From assembly GCF_009765685.1 (NCBI RefSeq), contig NZ_LMUY01000075.1, positions 76,223 to 140,222 of the forward strand: a stretch of 64,000 bases of DNA, written 5' to 3'. The position numbers and the translations under genes are program-made. Below the pieces are notes generated by a model. It saw only the letters and a program-made list of their open reading frames with translations. It did no database searches and had not been told where the DNA came from. The DNA comes from Acidisphaera sp. L21. Its GTDB lineage: Bacteria; Pseudomonadota; Alphaproteobacteria; Acetobacterales; Acetobacteraceae. The stretch's first letter is position 1; every line of letters starts with the position of its first letter. Positions 16,177-25,459 of the stretch are shown in pieces.

Positions 16177-17397
16177 TTGCCCAACCCTGCCCGGAGCGTA
16201 CCTGACCGAAGCAACCGGGGCCTCGACTGGCTGAGCTTCTTCGTTGCGAACGTGCAAACCGGCTTCGGGCCGTTCATTGCCGCCTATCTGGCCTCCGAAG
16301 ACTGGACCCAGGGCGAAATCGGCACCGCGCTAACCATCGGCACCATCACCACCATGGTGATGCAAATGCCGATGGGCGCCATCGTGGATGCGATGCGCGA
16401 CAAGCGGTTCCTGGCCCTGGTGGCCATCGCTGCCATCGCCGCCGCCGCGCTCATCCTGGCGCTGTTGCCCGAACGGCTGCCGGTATCGATCGCAGAAATC
16501 CTGCATGGCGTCGCAAGCTGCATCCTGGGCCCGGTCATCGCCGTGCTGAGCATGGCCGTCGCCGGCGTGAAGGGTCACGCGCTGGGGGAGCGCCTGGGCC
16601 GCAACGCGCGCTTCGCCTCGATCGGCAGCGGATGCGCCGCCGGGCTGATGGGTGGCGTCGGCTACCTGGTGTCCGAACGCTCGGTGTTCTTCCTGGCCGC
16701 GGTGCTGGTGCTGCCGGCGATCTGGGCGCTGCGCCTGGTGCCCGTCAGCACCGTGCATGCGTTCGAGCGACCGCCCCCGCAGAAGCTGACCACGCTGTTT
16801 CGCGATCGCAGGCTGCTGCTGTTCGCGCTGTGCTGCGCCGGCTTCCAATTCGCCAACGCCGCGATGTTCCCGATTGCCGCCGTACAGGTTACCCGGCATG
16901 CCGGCGCGGTTGGCCAATTGGTAATCGCCGCCTGCCTCATCGTGCCGCAAATCCTGGTCGCCGTGTTGTCCCCGGTCGTTGGCCGCGCGGCGGAGCGTTG
17001 GGGGCGTCGCCCGGTCTTGCTCCTCGGCTTTGCCGCGGTGCCCCTGCGCGCCGCCCTATTCGCGGCGACCGATCAGCCGACTCTGGTGGCGGTCATCCAG
17101 GCGCTGGACGGCGTCAGCGGCGCGGTGTTCGGCGTGTTGCTGCCGCTGATCGTCGCCGATATTTCCCACCGCAGCGGCCGGTTCAATCTGTCCATGGGCG
17201 CCATCGGCCTGGCCATCGCCGGCGCCGCCGCAGCCAGCACGGAGGTCGCGGGAATCGTCGCCGACCACGCCGGGGCGCGGGGCGCGTTCGCCGCGCTCAC
17301 GGTGGCCGGGTTGGTGGCCTGCCTGCTGGTCTGGCTGCTGCTGCCCGAAACGCGCGAGAGCGACGAACCGACGACAATCCCAGCCGTCGCCGAGTAG
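16177..17397 (+). CDS. MFS transporter
   Basis: This 406-residue protein has about twelve hydrophobic segments in two halves. The loop after helix 2-3 shows a weak MFS motif A (GAIVDAMRDKRFL) and its second-half counterpart VVGRAAERWGRRPVLLLG. It is probably a drug/proton antiporter-type or small-solute exporter of the inner membrane; the substrate is unknown. The TTG start lies 3 nt after the PRC-barrel stop, indicating an operon. Its stop is 4 nt from the convergent thioesterase gene. Confidence 0.85.
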   Translation: MPNPARSVPDRSNRGLDWLSFFVANVQTGFGPFIAAYLASEDWTQGEIGTALTIGTITTMVMQMPMGAIVDAMRDKRFLALVAIAAIAAAALILALLPERLPVSIAEILHGVASCILGPVIAVLSMAVAGVKGHALGERLGRNARFASIGSGCAAGLMGGVGYLVSERSVFFLAAVLVLPAIWALRLVPVSTVHAFERPPPQKLTTLFRDRRLLLFALCCAGFQFANAAMFPIAAVQVTRHAGAVGQLVIAACLIVPQILVAVLSPVVGRAAERWGRRPVLLLGFAAVPLRAALFAATDQPTLVAVIQALDGVSGAVFGVLLPLIVADISHRSGRFNLSMGAIGLAIAGAAAASTEVAGIVADHAGARGAFAALTVAGLVACLLVWLLLPETRESDEPTTIPAVAE

Positions 17398-17401
17398 CCC
17401 T

Positions 17402-18502
17402 TTACAGCCGCCGGACGATCTCCGCCGCCAGGACCTGGGCAAAGGGTGGCCGCACCATCGTCGTGTGGGATCCGGGGATCATCACCACATCCAGATTTTT
17501 CCGGTGGGCGAACTGGCGCCACACCGGCACCGGGTCGCAGGCATGCGGGTCGCCCAGTTCGGATTTGAACAGCGTCACCTTCAGATTCAACCGCCGCGGC
17601 ACGTAGGTTTGGTAGGCGACGATCGACGAATCCCGCACACGCTGAAAATCCGGTTCCAACCCGCCGATGTAGTAGGCGGAGGCATGGATCGACGCTGCGG
17701 TCTCGCCCGCCGCCTTGCGGCCGAAATAGCGAACCAGGTTGCGGGCGCGGTGCACGATGTGGTCCACCGCCTCGCGCGGCGGCAGGTGGCGCGCCGCCGC
17801 CGCCCGAACCAGGCAACGCTTCAGCACATCCCGCACCCACGCGGCTTTCGGCCAATGCCGCTCGTCCAGGTTGGAATCGATCAGGCCGATCAAGCCGATC
17901 CGTCGCCCGGTAGCGGCCAGTTCGCGCGCCGTCTCCAACGCCACGATGCCGCCGAAGGAATAGCCTATGAGGTGATAAGGACCATCCGGCTGCCGGGCGA
18001 TGATGGCGTCGCGGTGGCACTTGGCCATGTCGGTCAAATCGGTCAGCGGCGCAGTTTCGCCATCCAGCCCGGGAAGCTGCAGGCCCCAAACCGGCCCGGA
18101 ATACTCGATCAGCCGGGCAAAGGCGCATAGCTCCAGCACCAGCCCACTGCCAGCCGACACGATATACAACGGCGGCCGGTCATCCCCGTCGCGCAACTTC
18201 ACGCACGGCGACGGCTCCGGCCATTGTCCGGTGCGAATGGCGTCCAACAGGGCATCCAGCGTGCCGAGTTGCAGCAGGGCGGTGGCGCGAACGGTCAGCC
18301 CCAATTCGCTCTGCAGATCCTTCATCAGGCGCACGATCCGTCGCAGGCCCACCCCGACCTGCAGAATATTGGCACGCGGCGCCCGCGCCTTGGGGCCCAA
18401 CGAGCGGTGCCACAGTCGCTCGACCAACTCGGCCACATCAGCGGATTGCGTGACCGTTTCCGGCAGCACACCCGACGGCGCGTCGGCAGCGATCGCATTC
18501 AT
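17402..18502 (-). CDS. Thioesterase fused to a carrier-like domain without the Ser
   Basis: This 366-residue protein begins with a carrier-protein-like domain (about 22-92) and continues as an alpha/beta-hydrolase thioesterase of the PKS/NRPS type. The thioesterase triad is Ser182 (GYSFGG), Asp209 (GLIDSN) and His346 (GSHTTM). In the carrier part the segment ILQVGVGLRRIVRLM aligns with the canonical FFDLGGDSLRAVRLM, but the phosphopantetheine serine is Leu53, so it cannot be loaded in the normal way. No assembly-line enzymes are nearby. It may release an acyl chain from another carrier, with its own degenerate domain as a docking element. Confidence 0.75.
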   Translation of the reverse strand: MNAIAADAPSGVLPETVTQSADVAELVERLWHRSLGPKARAPRANILQVGVGLRRIVRLMKDLQSELGLTVRATALLQLGTLDALLDAIRTGQWPEPSPCVKLRDGDDRPPLYIVSAGSGLVLELCAFARLIEYSGPVWGLQLPGLDGETAPLTDLTDMAKCHRDAIIARQPDGPYHLIGYSFGGIVALETARELAATGRRIGLIGLIDSNLDERHWPKAAWVRDVLKRCLVRAAAARHLPPREAVDHIVHRARNLVRYFGRKAAGETAASIHASAYYIGGLEPDFQRVRDSSIVAYQTYVPRRLNLKVTLFKSELGDPHACDPVPVWRQFAHRKNLDVVMIPGSHTTMVRPPFAQVLAAEIVRRL

Positions 18503-18786
18503 GGTGACATCTCACATGCGTGGCAGGGACGTTGCGGGTGCGGCGTTTTGCCAGATGATCGTGTCGATGCCGTTTCGTTTAACACGAACGGCCAGCGGTT
18601 AATTCATGAGATGTTTGTATTTTTTTGATACGATGTCAATATTTCTTGAGCGGCCTCGGCACCCTTCTTCCGCCGCATTTCAGGGTGGCCTGCCTCTTGC
18701 TCCACAAACCCGGCCGCTAGGCTCGCTGGCGGTGCTGTTGCACAGTCTGGGCGCCTGCCATCAGGCGATCCCCGCAGGAGACCGCT

Positions 18787-21700
18787 ATGTCCGACCAGCC
18801 CCGCCCCATCCGCATCGCCGTCGACATCGGCGGCACGTTTACCGACCTTCAGGTGCTGGATGCCCGCGACGGCGCCGTGCAGGCCTGGAAAACGCCCACC
18901 ACGCCACTGGACCCGTCCGAGGGCCTGCTGCGCGGCGTGCGCGAGGCGTCGGAGAAGTTCGGCTTCGCCCTGTCCGACGTCGGGCTGCTGCTGCACGGCA
19001 CCACCATCGCCACCAACGCCGTGCTACAACGCCAACTGGCCCGCGGCGCCCTGGTGACGACCGCCGGGTTCGAGGACGTGTTGGAGATCACCCGGCACTA
19101 CCGGCGCGAGCTGTATCGCCTGGACCCCGATCCGTTCCCCGTCCTGGTCCCCCGCGACCGCCGCTTCGGCGTGGCGGAGCGGGTGCGGGCCGACGGCACC
19201 GTCGAAACCCCGCTGCAGGATGGGGCAGTGGATGCGCTGCTCACTCAGTTGGACGCCGCCGGGGCGGAGTGCGTCGCGATAAGCCTGCTGCACGCCTACG
19301 CCAACCCGGCGCATGAACAGCGCCTGCGCGACCTGCTGCTCGCCGCCCGACCCGGCTTGGCCGTCTCCATCTCCAGCGACATCAGCCCGGAGATCCGGGA
19401 ATACGAGCGCACCTCCACCACCGTGCTGAACGCGCTACTGGTCCCAGTGGTGCGCGCCTATCTGCAGCGGCTGGAGCGGCGGCTTGGTGAGGATGGCTTC
19501 GCCCCCGGCGTGTTCCTGGTGCAGTCCAACGGCGGCGTCTGCGGCCTACGCCGTGCGGCAGAACAACCGGCGCGCCTGCTGCTCTCCGGCCCCAGCGGCG
19601 GCGCCCTGGCTGCCGAGCGCCTGGCCCAATTGCTGGACCGCCCGAACATGGTCGCGGTCGACATGGGCGGCACGTCCTACGACGTATCGGTGGTGCTCGG
19701 CGGTCGCGTATCCATCGTGACGCAAGGCGAGGTGGACCGGCTGCCGGTGCGCCTGCCCATGGTGGAAATGCGCACCATCGGCGCGGGCGGCGGCTCCATC
19801 GCGTCGGTCGATTCCGGCGGCAGCCTTGGCGTCGGCCCACGCTCCGCCGGCGCCCGCCCTGGCCCGGTCGCCTACGGCCGCGGTGGCACCGAACCGACCG
19901 TCACCGACGCCAACCTGGCCCTGGGGCGGCTGGACCCGGACTACTTCCTGGGCGGCACCATGACGCTGGACATGGACGGCACCCGGCAAGCCATCATCGA
20001 CCGCATTGCCAAGCCGCTGGGCTTGGGTGCGGAGGAGGCAGCCGAGGGCATCCTGCGCGTTGTCGATGGCGCGCTCGGTTCCGCCGTTCGCCTGTCCCTG
20101 TTCGAGAAAGGGCTCGACCCCCGCGACTTCTCCCTGCTGTCGTTCGGTGGGGCAGGCGGCCTGCACGCCACCGCCGTCGCCAGCGAAGTCGGCATCCGCG
20201 AAGTCGTTTTCCCGCGGGAGCCGGGGACGCTGTCCGCCTACGGCATCCTCTTCGGCGATCTGGTGCAGGACATTTCCCGGACGCACGTCATTCCCGCGAC
20301 GCCACAGGGGCTGCCAGCGTTGGGCGGGTTGCTTGGTGAGTTGCGCGGCGAAGCCTTGTCCCGCCTGGCGACCGACGGCGTCGCTGCGGAGCACCAGGCG
20401 ATCGAGGTCTACGTGGACATGCGCTACCACGGCCAGGCCTTCGAACTGCTGGTGCCCTGGGGCGACGTCGCCACGCCGGGCGAGGCGGACCTGGCCCGGC
20501 TGCTGGCGGAATTCCACGCCAGCCATCTGCGTCGCTTCTCCTACGCCGACGAGGCGGAGGCGGTGGAGATCGTCACCATCCGCGTCTCCGCCATCGGCCG
20601 CCTGCCGCGTCGCGCCGCCGCCGAGCCGGTCATCGCCGACCGCCCCGCCAGCAAAGGCACCCGCCGCAGCTACGAGGGCGGCGCCTGGCAGGACGTCCCG
20701 GTCTGGGATCGCGAGGCGCTGACCGCGTCCGATGTCATCGAGGGCCCGGCGCTGGTGGAGGAAACCTTCGCCACCCATTGGATCGGCCGCGGCTGGACCG
20801 CGACGCTCGGCCCCGCCGGCGCCCTGGTCGCCACCGATCGCGCCGCCGCCCCCGCGCATACCGGCGCAGTGCTGGGCCCGGTGGAGATCGAGGTGATCCG
20901 CAATGCGCTGACCGCCGCTGCGGCCGAGATGGACGTCACCGTCTGGCGCACCAGCCGTTCCACCATCGTGCGCGAGTTGCTGGACTACTCCACCGCCGTT
21001 TTCGACGCCGACGGCAACAACCTGGCGCAATCCGCCCGCATCCCCGGGCACCTGAACTCGATGAGCCACTTGCTGCGCGAGTTGCTGGACAAGCATGTCG
21101 ACGTCGCCAATTGGGGTCCGGACGACGTGGTCGCGACCAACGACCCGTATTGCGGCGGCCAGCATCTGCCGGACATCGTCACCTACAAGCCGGTGTTCCA
21201 CGAGGGCAAGCGGATCGGCTTCGTCGGCACGCTCTGCCACCACATCGACATGGGCGGCCTGGCCGCCGGGTCGTACGCGGCAACCGCGACCGAGATCTTC
21301 CAGGAGGGGCTGCGCATCCCGCCGCTGAAGCTGGTGGAGAACGGCGTCCGCAACGCCGGCGTCTGGGCCATGATCGGCCAGAATGTGCGCAAACCCGCAT
21401 TGGTGCTGGGCGACCTGTCCTCCCAGCTCGCCAGCCTGGAGGTGGGCGCCAAGGCGATCCGCCGCCTCGCCACCCGCTACGGCGCCGAGGGCATGCTGGC
21501 CGCCAGCAGCCGCATCCTGGACATCAGCGAGGCCGCGATGCGCGCCGCCATCCGCCGCATGCCGGACGGCGTCTACGAGTTCGAGGACTTCCTCGATGAT
21601 GACGGCGTGGTGCTGAACCAGCCGATCCGCCTGCACGTGAAGCTGGAGGTGAAGGGCGACGACATCATCGCCGACCTATCCGGCTGTTCGCCCCAGGCCA

Positions 21701-22491
21701 AGGGCCCGGTGAACGCCACCCTGGCGTCCTCGGCCGCGGCCGTGCTGTTCGCCGTGATGTCCGCCAGCGACGAGCCAATGGCGGTGAACGCCGGCTGCTA
21801 CCGCCCGGTGACCATCATCGCCCCCGAGGGCCTATGCGTGAACGCCCGTCACCCGGCGCCGGTCGCACATCGCGTGGCCGTCGGGCACCGCCTGCTGAAC
21901 ACCGTGCACGGCGCGCTGCACCAGGCCGCACCCGACCGCATCCCCGCCGCTTATTACGGCAACAGCTACGTCTGCACCTTCCAGACGGTGGCCGCGGATG
22001 GGTCGCGTGAGGTGCTGGTCGAGATCGAGATCGGCGGCTCCGGCGGCCATCCGACGAAGGACGGGGTCAACGCCTACGCCTCCGGAATGCACAACAACAG
22101 CAACATCCCGGTGGAGATGATCGAGAGCGGAATGCCGCTGACGCTGTCGCGCTACAATCTGCTGCCCGGCTCGGGCGGGGCGGGGGAGTTCCGCGGCGGC
22201 CTGGGACTGGCGCGGGAATGGCGTGTCGACTCCGAAAGCTGCATCTTCACCGCCAACATGGACCGCTTCCACCACGCACCGTACGGCCTAGCCGGCGGCA
22301 TGCCAGCCTCGGTCGGGCGTCTGCTGCTGATCCGCGACGGCATCGAAACCCCGATCCCGCCAAAGACCGACGGGCTGGTGCTACGCCGTGGCGACCGGGT
22401 GCGCCTGGAAACGTCGGGCGGCGGCGGCTTCGGCAAGCCAGCCGACCGCCAGGCGGCGGCAACTGCAAACGATTTGGCGATGGGGTACTAG
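18787..22491 (+). CDS. Hydantoinase/oxoprolinase, A and B subunits fused
   Basis: This 1234-residue protein joins an HyuA-like part (about 1-690, with IAVDIGGTFTD, HGTTIATNAV and AVDMGGTSYDV) to an HyuB-like part (about 700-1234, with EVIRNALTAAAAEMD, IPGHLNSM and LPGSGGAGEFRGG). The A half is an ATP-binding actin-like fold; together they hydrolyse 5-oxoproline or hydantoin-type rings with ATP. Many bacteria encode the halves separately, while eukaryotic 5-oxoprolinase is fused as here. AGGAG lies 6 nt before the ATG. The substrate is not certain. Confidence 0.9.
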   Translation: MSDQPRPIRIAVDIGGTFTDLQVLDARDGAVQAWKTPTTPLDPSEGLLRGVREASEKFGFALSDVGLLLHGTTIATNAVLQRQLARGALVTTAGFEDVLEITRHYRRELYRLDPDPFPVLVPRDRRFGVAERVRADGTVETPLQDGAVDALLTQLDAAGAECVAISLLHAYANPAHEQRLRDLLLAARPGLAVSISSDISPEIREYERTSTTVLNALLVPVVRAYLQRLERRLGEDGFAPGVFLVQSNGGVCGLRRAAEQPARLLLSGPSGGALAAERLAQLLDRPNMVAVDMGGTSYDVSVVLGGRVSIVTQGEVDRLPVRLPMVEMRTIGAGGGSIASVDSGGSLGVGPRSAGARPGPVAYGRGGTEPTVTDANLALGRLDPDYFLGGTMTLDMDGTRQAIIDRIAKPLGLGAEEAAEGILRVVDGALGSAVRLSLFEKGLDPRDFSLLSFGGAGGLHATAVASEVGIREVVFPREPGTLSAYGILFGDLVQDISRTHVIPATPQGLPALGGLLGELRGEALSRLATDGVAAEHQAIEVYVDMRYHGQAFELLVPWGDVATPGEADLARLLAEFHASHLRRFSYADEAEAVEIVTIRVSAIGRLPRRAAAEPVIADRPASKGTRRSYEGGAWQDVPVWDREALTASDVIEGPALVEETFATHWIGRGWTATLGPAGALVATDRAAAPAHTGAVLGPVEIEVIRNALTAAAAEMDVTVWRTSRSTIVRELLDYSTAVFDADGNNLAQSARIPGHLNSMSHLLRELLDKHVDVANWGPDDVVATNDPYCGGQHLPDIVTYKPVFHEGKRIGFVGTLCHHIDMGGLAAGSYAATATEIFQEGLRIPPLKLVENGVRNAGVWAMIGQNVRKPALVLGDLSSQLASLEVGAKAIRRLATRYGAEGMLAASSRILDISEAAMRAAIRRMPDGVYEFEDFLDDDGVVLNQPIRLHVKLEVKGDDIIADLSGCSPQAKGPVNATLASSAAAVLFAVMSASDEPMAVNAGCYRPVTIIAPEGLCVNARHPAPVAHRVAVGHRLLNTVHGALHQAAPDRIPAAYYGNSYVCTFQTVAADGSREVLVEIEIGGSGGHPTKDGVNAYASGMHNNSNIPVEMIESGMPLTLSRYNLLPGSGGAGEFRGGLGLAREWRVDSESCIFTANMDRFHHAPYGLAGGMPASVGRLLLIRDGIETPIPPKTDGLVLRRGDRVRLETSGGGGFGKPADRQAAATANDLAMGY

Positions 22492-22504
22492 GCTGTGGAA
22501 TCCT

Positions 22505-22780
22505 CTACCGCCGATCCTGCGCGCCATGCCAGACGCGCAGGATATCGACCGTGTTCCCAGCCCTGATTTTGTAGGCGATGACGTAGGGATGGTACGCTAG
22601 CAGTTCTCGCAAGCCTGGCACGCCCGAGGCGCGCCCGCGGTAGGGAAACAGCGCCAGGCTGTCCCCCGCGACAAGAATTTCGCGAGCGATCCGGCGTGCC
22701 GCGACAGGATTTTCCGATGTGACGTAGCGAGTGATCCGGCGGACATCGGCAAGCGCCCGCGCCGTCCAGACGACTCCCAC
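22505..22780 (-). CDS. ParE/RelE-type toxin
   Basis: This 91-residue protein matches ParE toxins: VVWTARALADVRRITRYV, ENPVAARRIAREI, LALFPYRGRASG, then LRELLAYHPYVIAYKI and VDILRVWHGAQDRR. ParE poisons gyrase, RelE cleaves mRNA on the ribosome; the lack of obvious RelE catalytic residues and the HGAQ ending favour ParE. The GTG start lies 3 nt after the stop of the small upstream gene, the typical antitoxin-toxin arrangement. Confidence 0.85.
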   Translation of the reverse strand: MGVVWTARALADVRRITRYVTSENPVAARRIAREILVAGDSLALFPYRGRASGVPGLRELLAYHPYVIAYKIRAGNTVDILRVWHGAQDRR

Positions 22781-22783
22781 GTG

Positions 22784-22966
22784 TCAGCGTGGTTCAGGGG
22801 GTGGTGCGTCGATATCTCCGGCGGCAAGGCGAAGCAGCCACTCGCGGACCTCCTCGTGCGGAACCCGCCGCGGGTCGGCCTCGGCCTCGGCAACCGCTCG
22901 CGCCAAGGCCTCGGCTTCAAGTTGGTCTTCATCAGCATCGGATATCGGAACGGGATCGCTCATCAT
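22784..22966 (-). CDS. Putative antitoxin partner of the ParE-type toxin
   Basis: This short acidic protein of 60 residues (from ATG 22966; ATG 22963 is also possible) lies directly upstream of the toxin gene with a 3-nt gap. It is mainly helical, with DEDQLEAEALARAVAEAEAD and a more hydrophobic REWLLRLAAGD. It lacks a clear ribbon-helix-helix N-terminus, unlike classical ParD. Order, size and acidity support an antitoxin, but the family is not recognised. Similar small proteins also occur without the N-terminal DNA-binding part. Confidence 0.6.
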   Translation of the reverse strand: MMSDPVPISDADEDQLEAEALARAVAEAEADPRRVPHEEVREWLLRLAAGDIDAPPPEPR

Positions 22967-23010
22967 TTTATCATACCCTGGATTGCCATCAGCGCTTTGC
23001 GCCAAGCATC

Positions 23011-23679
23011 CTAACCCTCGACCATGTCCACCGCGGCAACATCCAGCAGACGCTCGATCACCTCGGGCTCCTGTGCGCCGGCGATGGCGTGACGCCCGCC
23101 GACTACGAAGCAGGGCACGCCGTTAATGCCCAGCCGGTGGGCGCGCAGATTATCGGCATGCACGCCGTCCAACTCCGCATCGCTGGCCAGCATGGCGCGG
23201 GCCGCCACCGGGTCCAGTCCGCACGCCCCGGCAATGGCGCACAGCACGCCGATCTCGCCTAGATCGCGGCCATCGGCGAAATGCGCCGTGAACAGCGCCT
23301 CCACCACCCCATTCGCGCGCCCGAACCGCGCCGCCCAGCGCACCAGCCGGTGCGCGTCGATACTGGACGGGGTCCGACGCACGCGGTCGAACCGGAACTG
23401 CACGCCTTCCGCCCGGCCAATCTCGGCAATCGAGCTGTACAGCCGCCGCGCCCGATCCTCGCCACCGAACTTGCGCACCACGTAGTCGGATCGGGACATT
23501 CCCACCCGCGGCATGTCCGGATTCAACAGAAACGGCCGCCACACCAGCTCGACCAGCAAATCCGGACGCCGGCGCAACGTCCGCAACAGCCGACGCGTAC
23601 CCAGGTAGCACCATGGGCAAACCAGATCGTGCACGACCTCAACCGTGAGGCGTGCTTTGGGGGGAGCAAGGACGTTCAC
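23011..23679 (-). CDS. FrnE-like DsbA-family oxidoreductase
   Basis: This 222-residue protein is a cytoplasmic thioredoxin-fold protein of the DsbA/FrnE/HCCA-isomerase group. The CPWC motif is at Cys21-Cys24 in HDLVCPWCYLG, and the cis-proline loop is GINGVPCFVVGG. No signal peptide is present. Members act in disulfide handling, oxidative stress or polyketide tailoring. The GTG start has AGGA about 8 nt upstream. Confidence 0.85.
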   Translation of the reverse strand: MNVLAPPKARLTVEVVHDLVCPWCYLGTRRLLRTLRRRPDLLVELVWRPFLLNPDMPRVGMSRSDYVVRKFGGEDRARRLYSSIAEIGRAEGVQFRFDRVRRTPSSIDAHRLVRWAARFGRANGVVEALFTAHFADGRDLGEIGVLCAIAGACGLDPVAARAMLASDAELDGVHADNLRAHRLGINGVPCFVVGGRHAIAGAQEPEVIERLLDVAAVDMVEG

Positions 23680-23758
23680 ATAGGCATCCTAAGCCGGGGC
23701 CGATGAGGCATGATATGGTTTTCTGGACACGGTGCGGCAATAGACCGTGGTCCCTTCG

Positions 23759-24673
23759 CTACGCCTCGCCATAGGCCGATATCATCGGATCCAACCGGAA
23801 CTCATCAACGAAGAAATCGATCACCGCCCGGGTCCGCGGCGCCAGGTTGCGGCGGGAGGGATACACCGCGGTGATCGCCGTTGGCGGCGGCTCCCATCCC
23901 GTCAGCACGGGGCGCAACCGCCCATCCGAGACTTCGGTGCCGAAGAACCAGGTCGGCAGCAGTGCATATCCCAGCCCGGCCAACACCGCCTCGCGCACGC
24001 CCTCGCCATTATCGGTACGGAACCGCCCCGTGACGTGAACGGTGACGCTCCCCTCTGCCCCCTCGAACTGCCATTCCCCGGGCGTGTTGCTGCCAGTGAA
24101 GATGATGCAGGGGAGGTGGTCCAGGTCGGACGGATGCCGCGGCTCGCCATACGCGGCGATACAGGCCTCCGACGCGACGGCGATGCGGCGGGAGGAGCCG
24201 ATTTTGCGCGCCACCAGGCTCGAATCCTGCACCTGGGTCACCCGCACCGCCAAATCGATGCCGTCCGCGACCAGGTCGGTCAGCGTGTCAGACATCCGCA
24301 GTTCGATCGACAGTTCCGGATAGCGCTCCAGCAAACGCGGCATGCGCGGCGCTACATAAAGTCGCCCGAAGGTGGAGGATGTCGCCAGCCGCACCAGGCC
24401 GCCGGGCAGGGCGTGGCGCCGGCCCACCGCGGCCTCGGCCTCCTCCACACTGTCTAGCACCCGTCTGGCATGGCCCAGCAGGTCCCGCCCATCCTCCGTC
24501 AGGGCCAGGCTACGCGTCGTCCGCTGGATCAGCCTTGCGCCGAGATGTTCCTCCAGCGCGGCCACCTGACGCGACACGGCCGGCTGCGTCGTGCCCATTT
24601 CCCGGGCCACGGCGGAAAAGGACTGTGCCTCTGCCACCCGGATGAACACGCGGAATGCGGCGAGAAGATCCAT
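23759..24673 (-). CDS. LysR-family transcriptional regulator
   Basis: This 304-residue regulator has the N-terminal winged helix-turn-helix (FIRVAEAQSFSAVAREMGTTQPAVSRQVAALEE split over residues 10-42) and a C-terminal effector domain beginning near VRLATSSTFG. It closely resembles the AaeR/CrgA-like LysR clade. It is transcribed away from the peroxiredoxin-like gene, with about 84 nt between start codons, so it may regulate that gene and itself. The effector is unknown. Confidence 0.92.
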   Translation of the reverse strand: MDLLAAFRVFIRVAEAQSFSAVAREMGTTQPAVSRQVAALEEHLGARLIQRTTRSLALTEDGRDLLGHARRVLDSVEEAEAAVGRRHALPGGLVRLATSSTFGRLYVAPRMPRLLERYPELSIELRMSDTLTDLVADGIDLAVRVTQVQDSSLVARKIGSSRRIAVASEACIAAYGEPRHPSDLDHLPCIIFTGSNTPGEWQFEGAEGSVTVHVTGRFRTDNGEGVREAVLAGLGYALLPTWFFGTEVSDGRLRPVLTGWEPPPTAITAVYPSRRNLAPRTRAVIDFFVDEFRLDPMISAYGEA

Positions 24674-24757
24674 GACCTATGCCCCCCGGACATCGATCAT
24701 ATCGTGCCGCTCCTACTATCAATCCTGAAGGCCAGCGACGACATTTCCCTAGTTGGA

Positions 24758-25459
24758 ATGGTCAAGATGCGATACCACGAAGCAGCTATGCACATGGGAC
24801 AGAGAACTCTTACTCGCCAATTAGAGGCATTCCGGACGGGTCTGCTCGCGCGGCTTCCGCCGGACGAGCGCGAGGCGATCCTTGGTGCAGCGGAGGATTT
24901 GCGCGCCGAATTGTCCGACCGCAAGTCTCCCGTGCCCGGCGATACCGCTCCTGCCTTCACGTTGCCGGATCAACACGGCCAAAACGTCTCGCTGAAAGAC
25001 CGGCTCCGGCATGGCCCGGTGGTGATCCTGTTCGTGCGCGGCGGGTGGTGCCCGTTTTGCACGTTGACCCTGCGCGCCTATCAGGAGGCATTGCCCGCAA
25101 TCCAGGCCGCCGGTGCCGACCTGCTCGGCATCACCCCGCAATGTGCCGTCAGCAGTTGTGCGGTGGCAGAGCGCGATCTGCTCGCCTTCCCGATGCTGTC
25201 CGACGTCGATAATCGCGTGGCCGACACCTACGGCGTGGCCTACGAGCTGTCGCCGGCCATGCGGAAAATCTACACGCGACTGGGCCATGACCTGCCAAAA
25301 CTAAACAAGACCGGGAACTGGCAAGTGCCGCTGCCCGCCACGTTCATCATCGGCACCGATGGCCGCGTCCTGTGCGCCCATGTGGAGCCAGTCGCACATC
25401 GCCGCTTGGAACCGTCCGAAGTCGTCCGAGCGCTGCAAGAATTGCGGGTGAATGCCTGA
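24758..25459 (+). CDS. Peroxiredoxin-like AhpC/TSA-family protein
   Basis: This protein of about 233 residues has a thioredoxin fold with RGGWCPFCTLTLRAY, placing the active cysteines at about Cys98 and Cys101, and later ITPQCAVSSCAV. The N-terminal helical part QLEAFRTGLLARLPPDER and the block PAFTLPDQHGQNVSL are typical of AhpC/TSA proteins. It probably reduces peroxides or acts as a thiol-disulfide reductase in the cytoplasm. The start is uncertain: ATG 24758, 24767 and 24788 are all possible, none with a strong ribosome site. The next gene overlaps its end by 8 nt. Confidence 0.8.
   Translation: MVKMRYHEAAMHMGQRTLTRQLEAFRTGLLARLPPDEREAILGAAEDLRAELSDRKSPVPGDTAPAFTLPDQHGQNVSLKDRLRHGPVVILFVRGGWCPFCTLTLRAYQEALPAIQAAGADLLGITPQCAVSSCAVAERDLLAFPMLSDVDNRVADTYGVAYELSPAMRKIYTRLGHDLPKLNKTGNWQVPLPATFIIGTDGRVLCAHVEPVAHRRLEPSEVVRALQELRVNA

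Noticed and set aside
18503-18786. Intergenic region with an A+T-rich block and T runs, considered for a small RNA or terminator
   Set aside because: No stem precedes the T runs on either strand; it is best explained as divergent promoters for the thioesterase and oxoprolinase genes.
19546-21636. Long open frame on the minus strand, about 696 codons, opposite the oxoprolinase gene
   Set aside because: It mirrors a strong, motif-rich plus-strand gene; the translation is rich in His, Arg, Gly and Gln without any domain, as expected for a GC-rich antisense frame.
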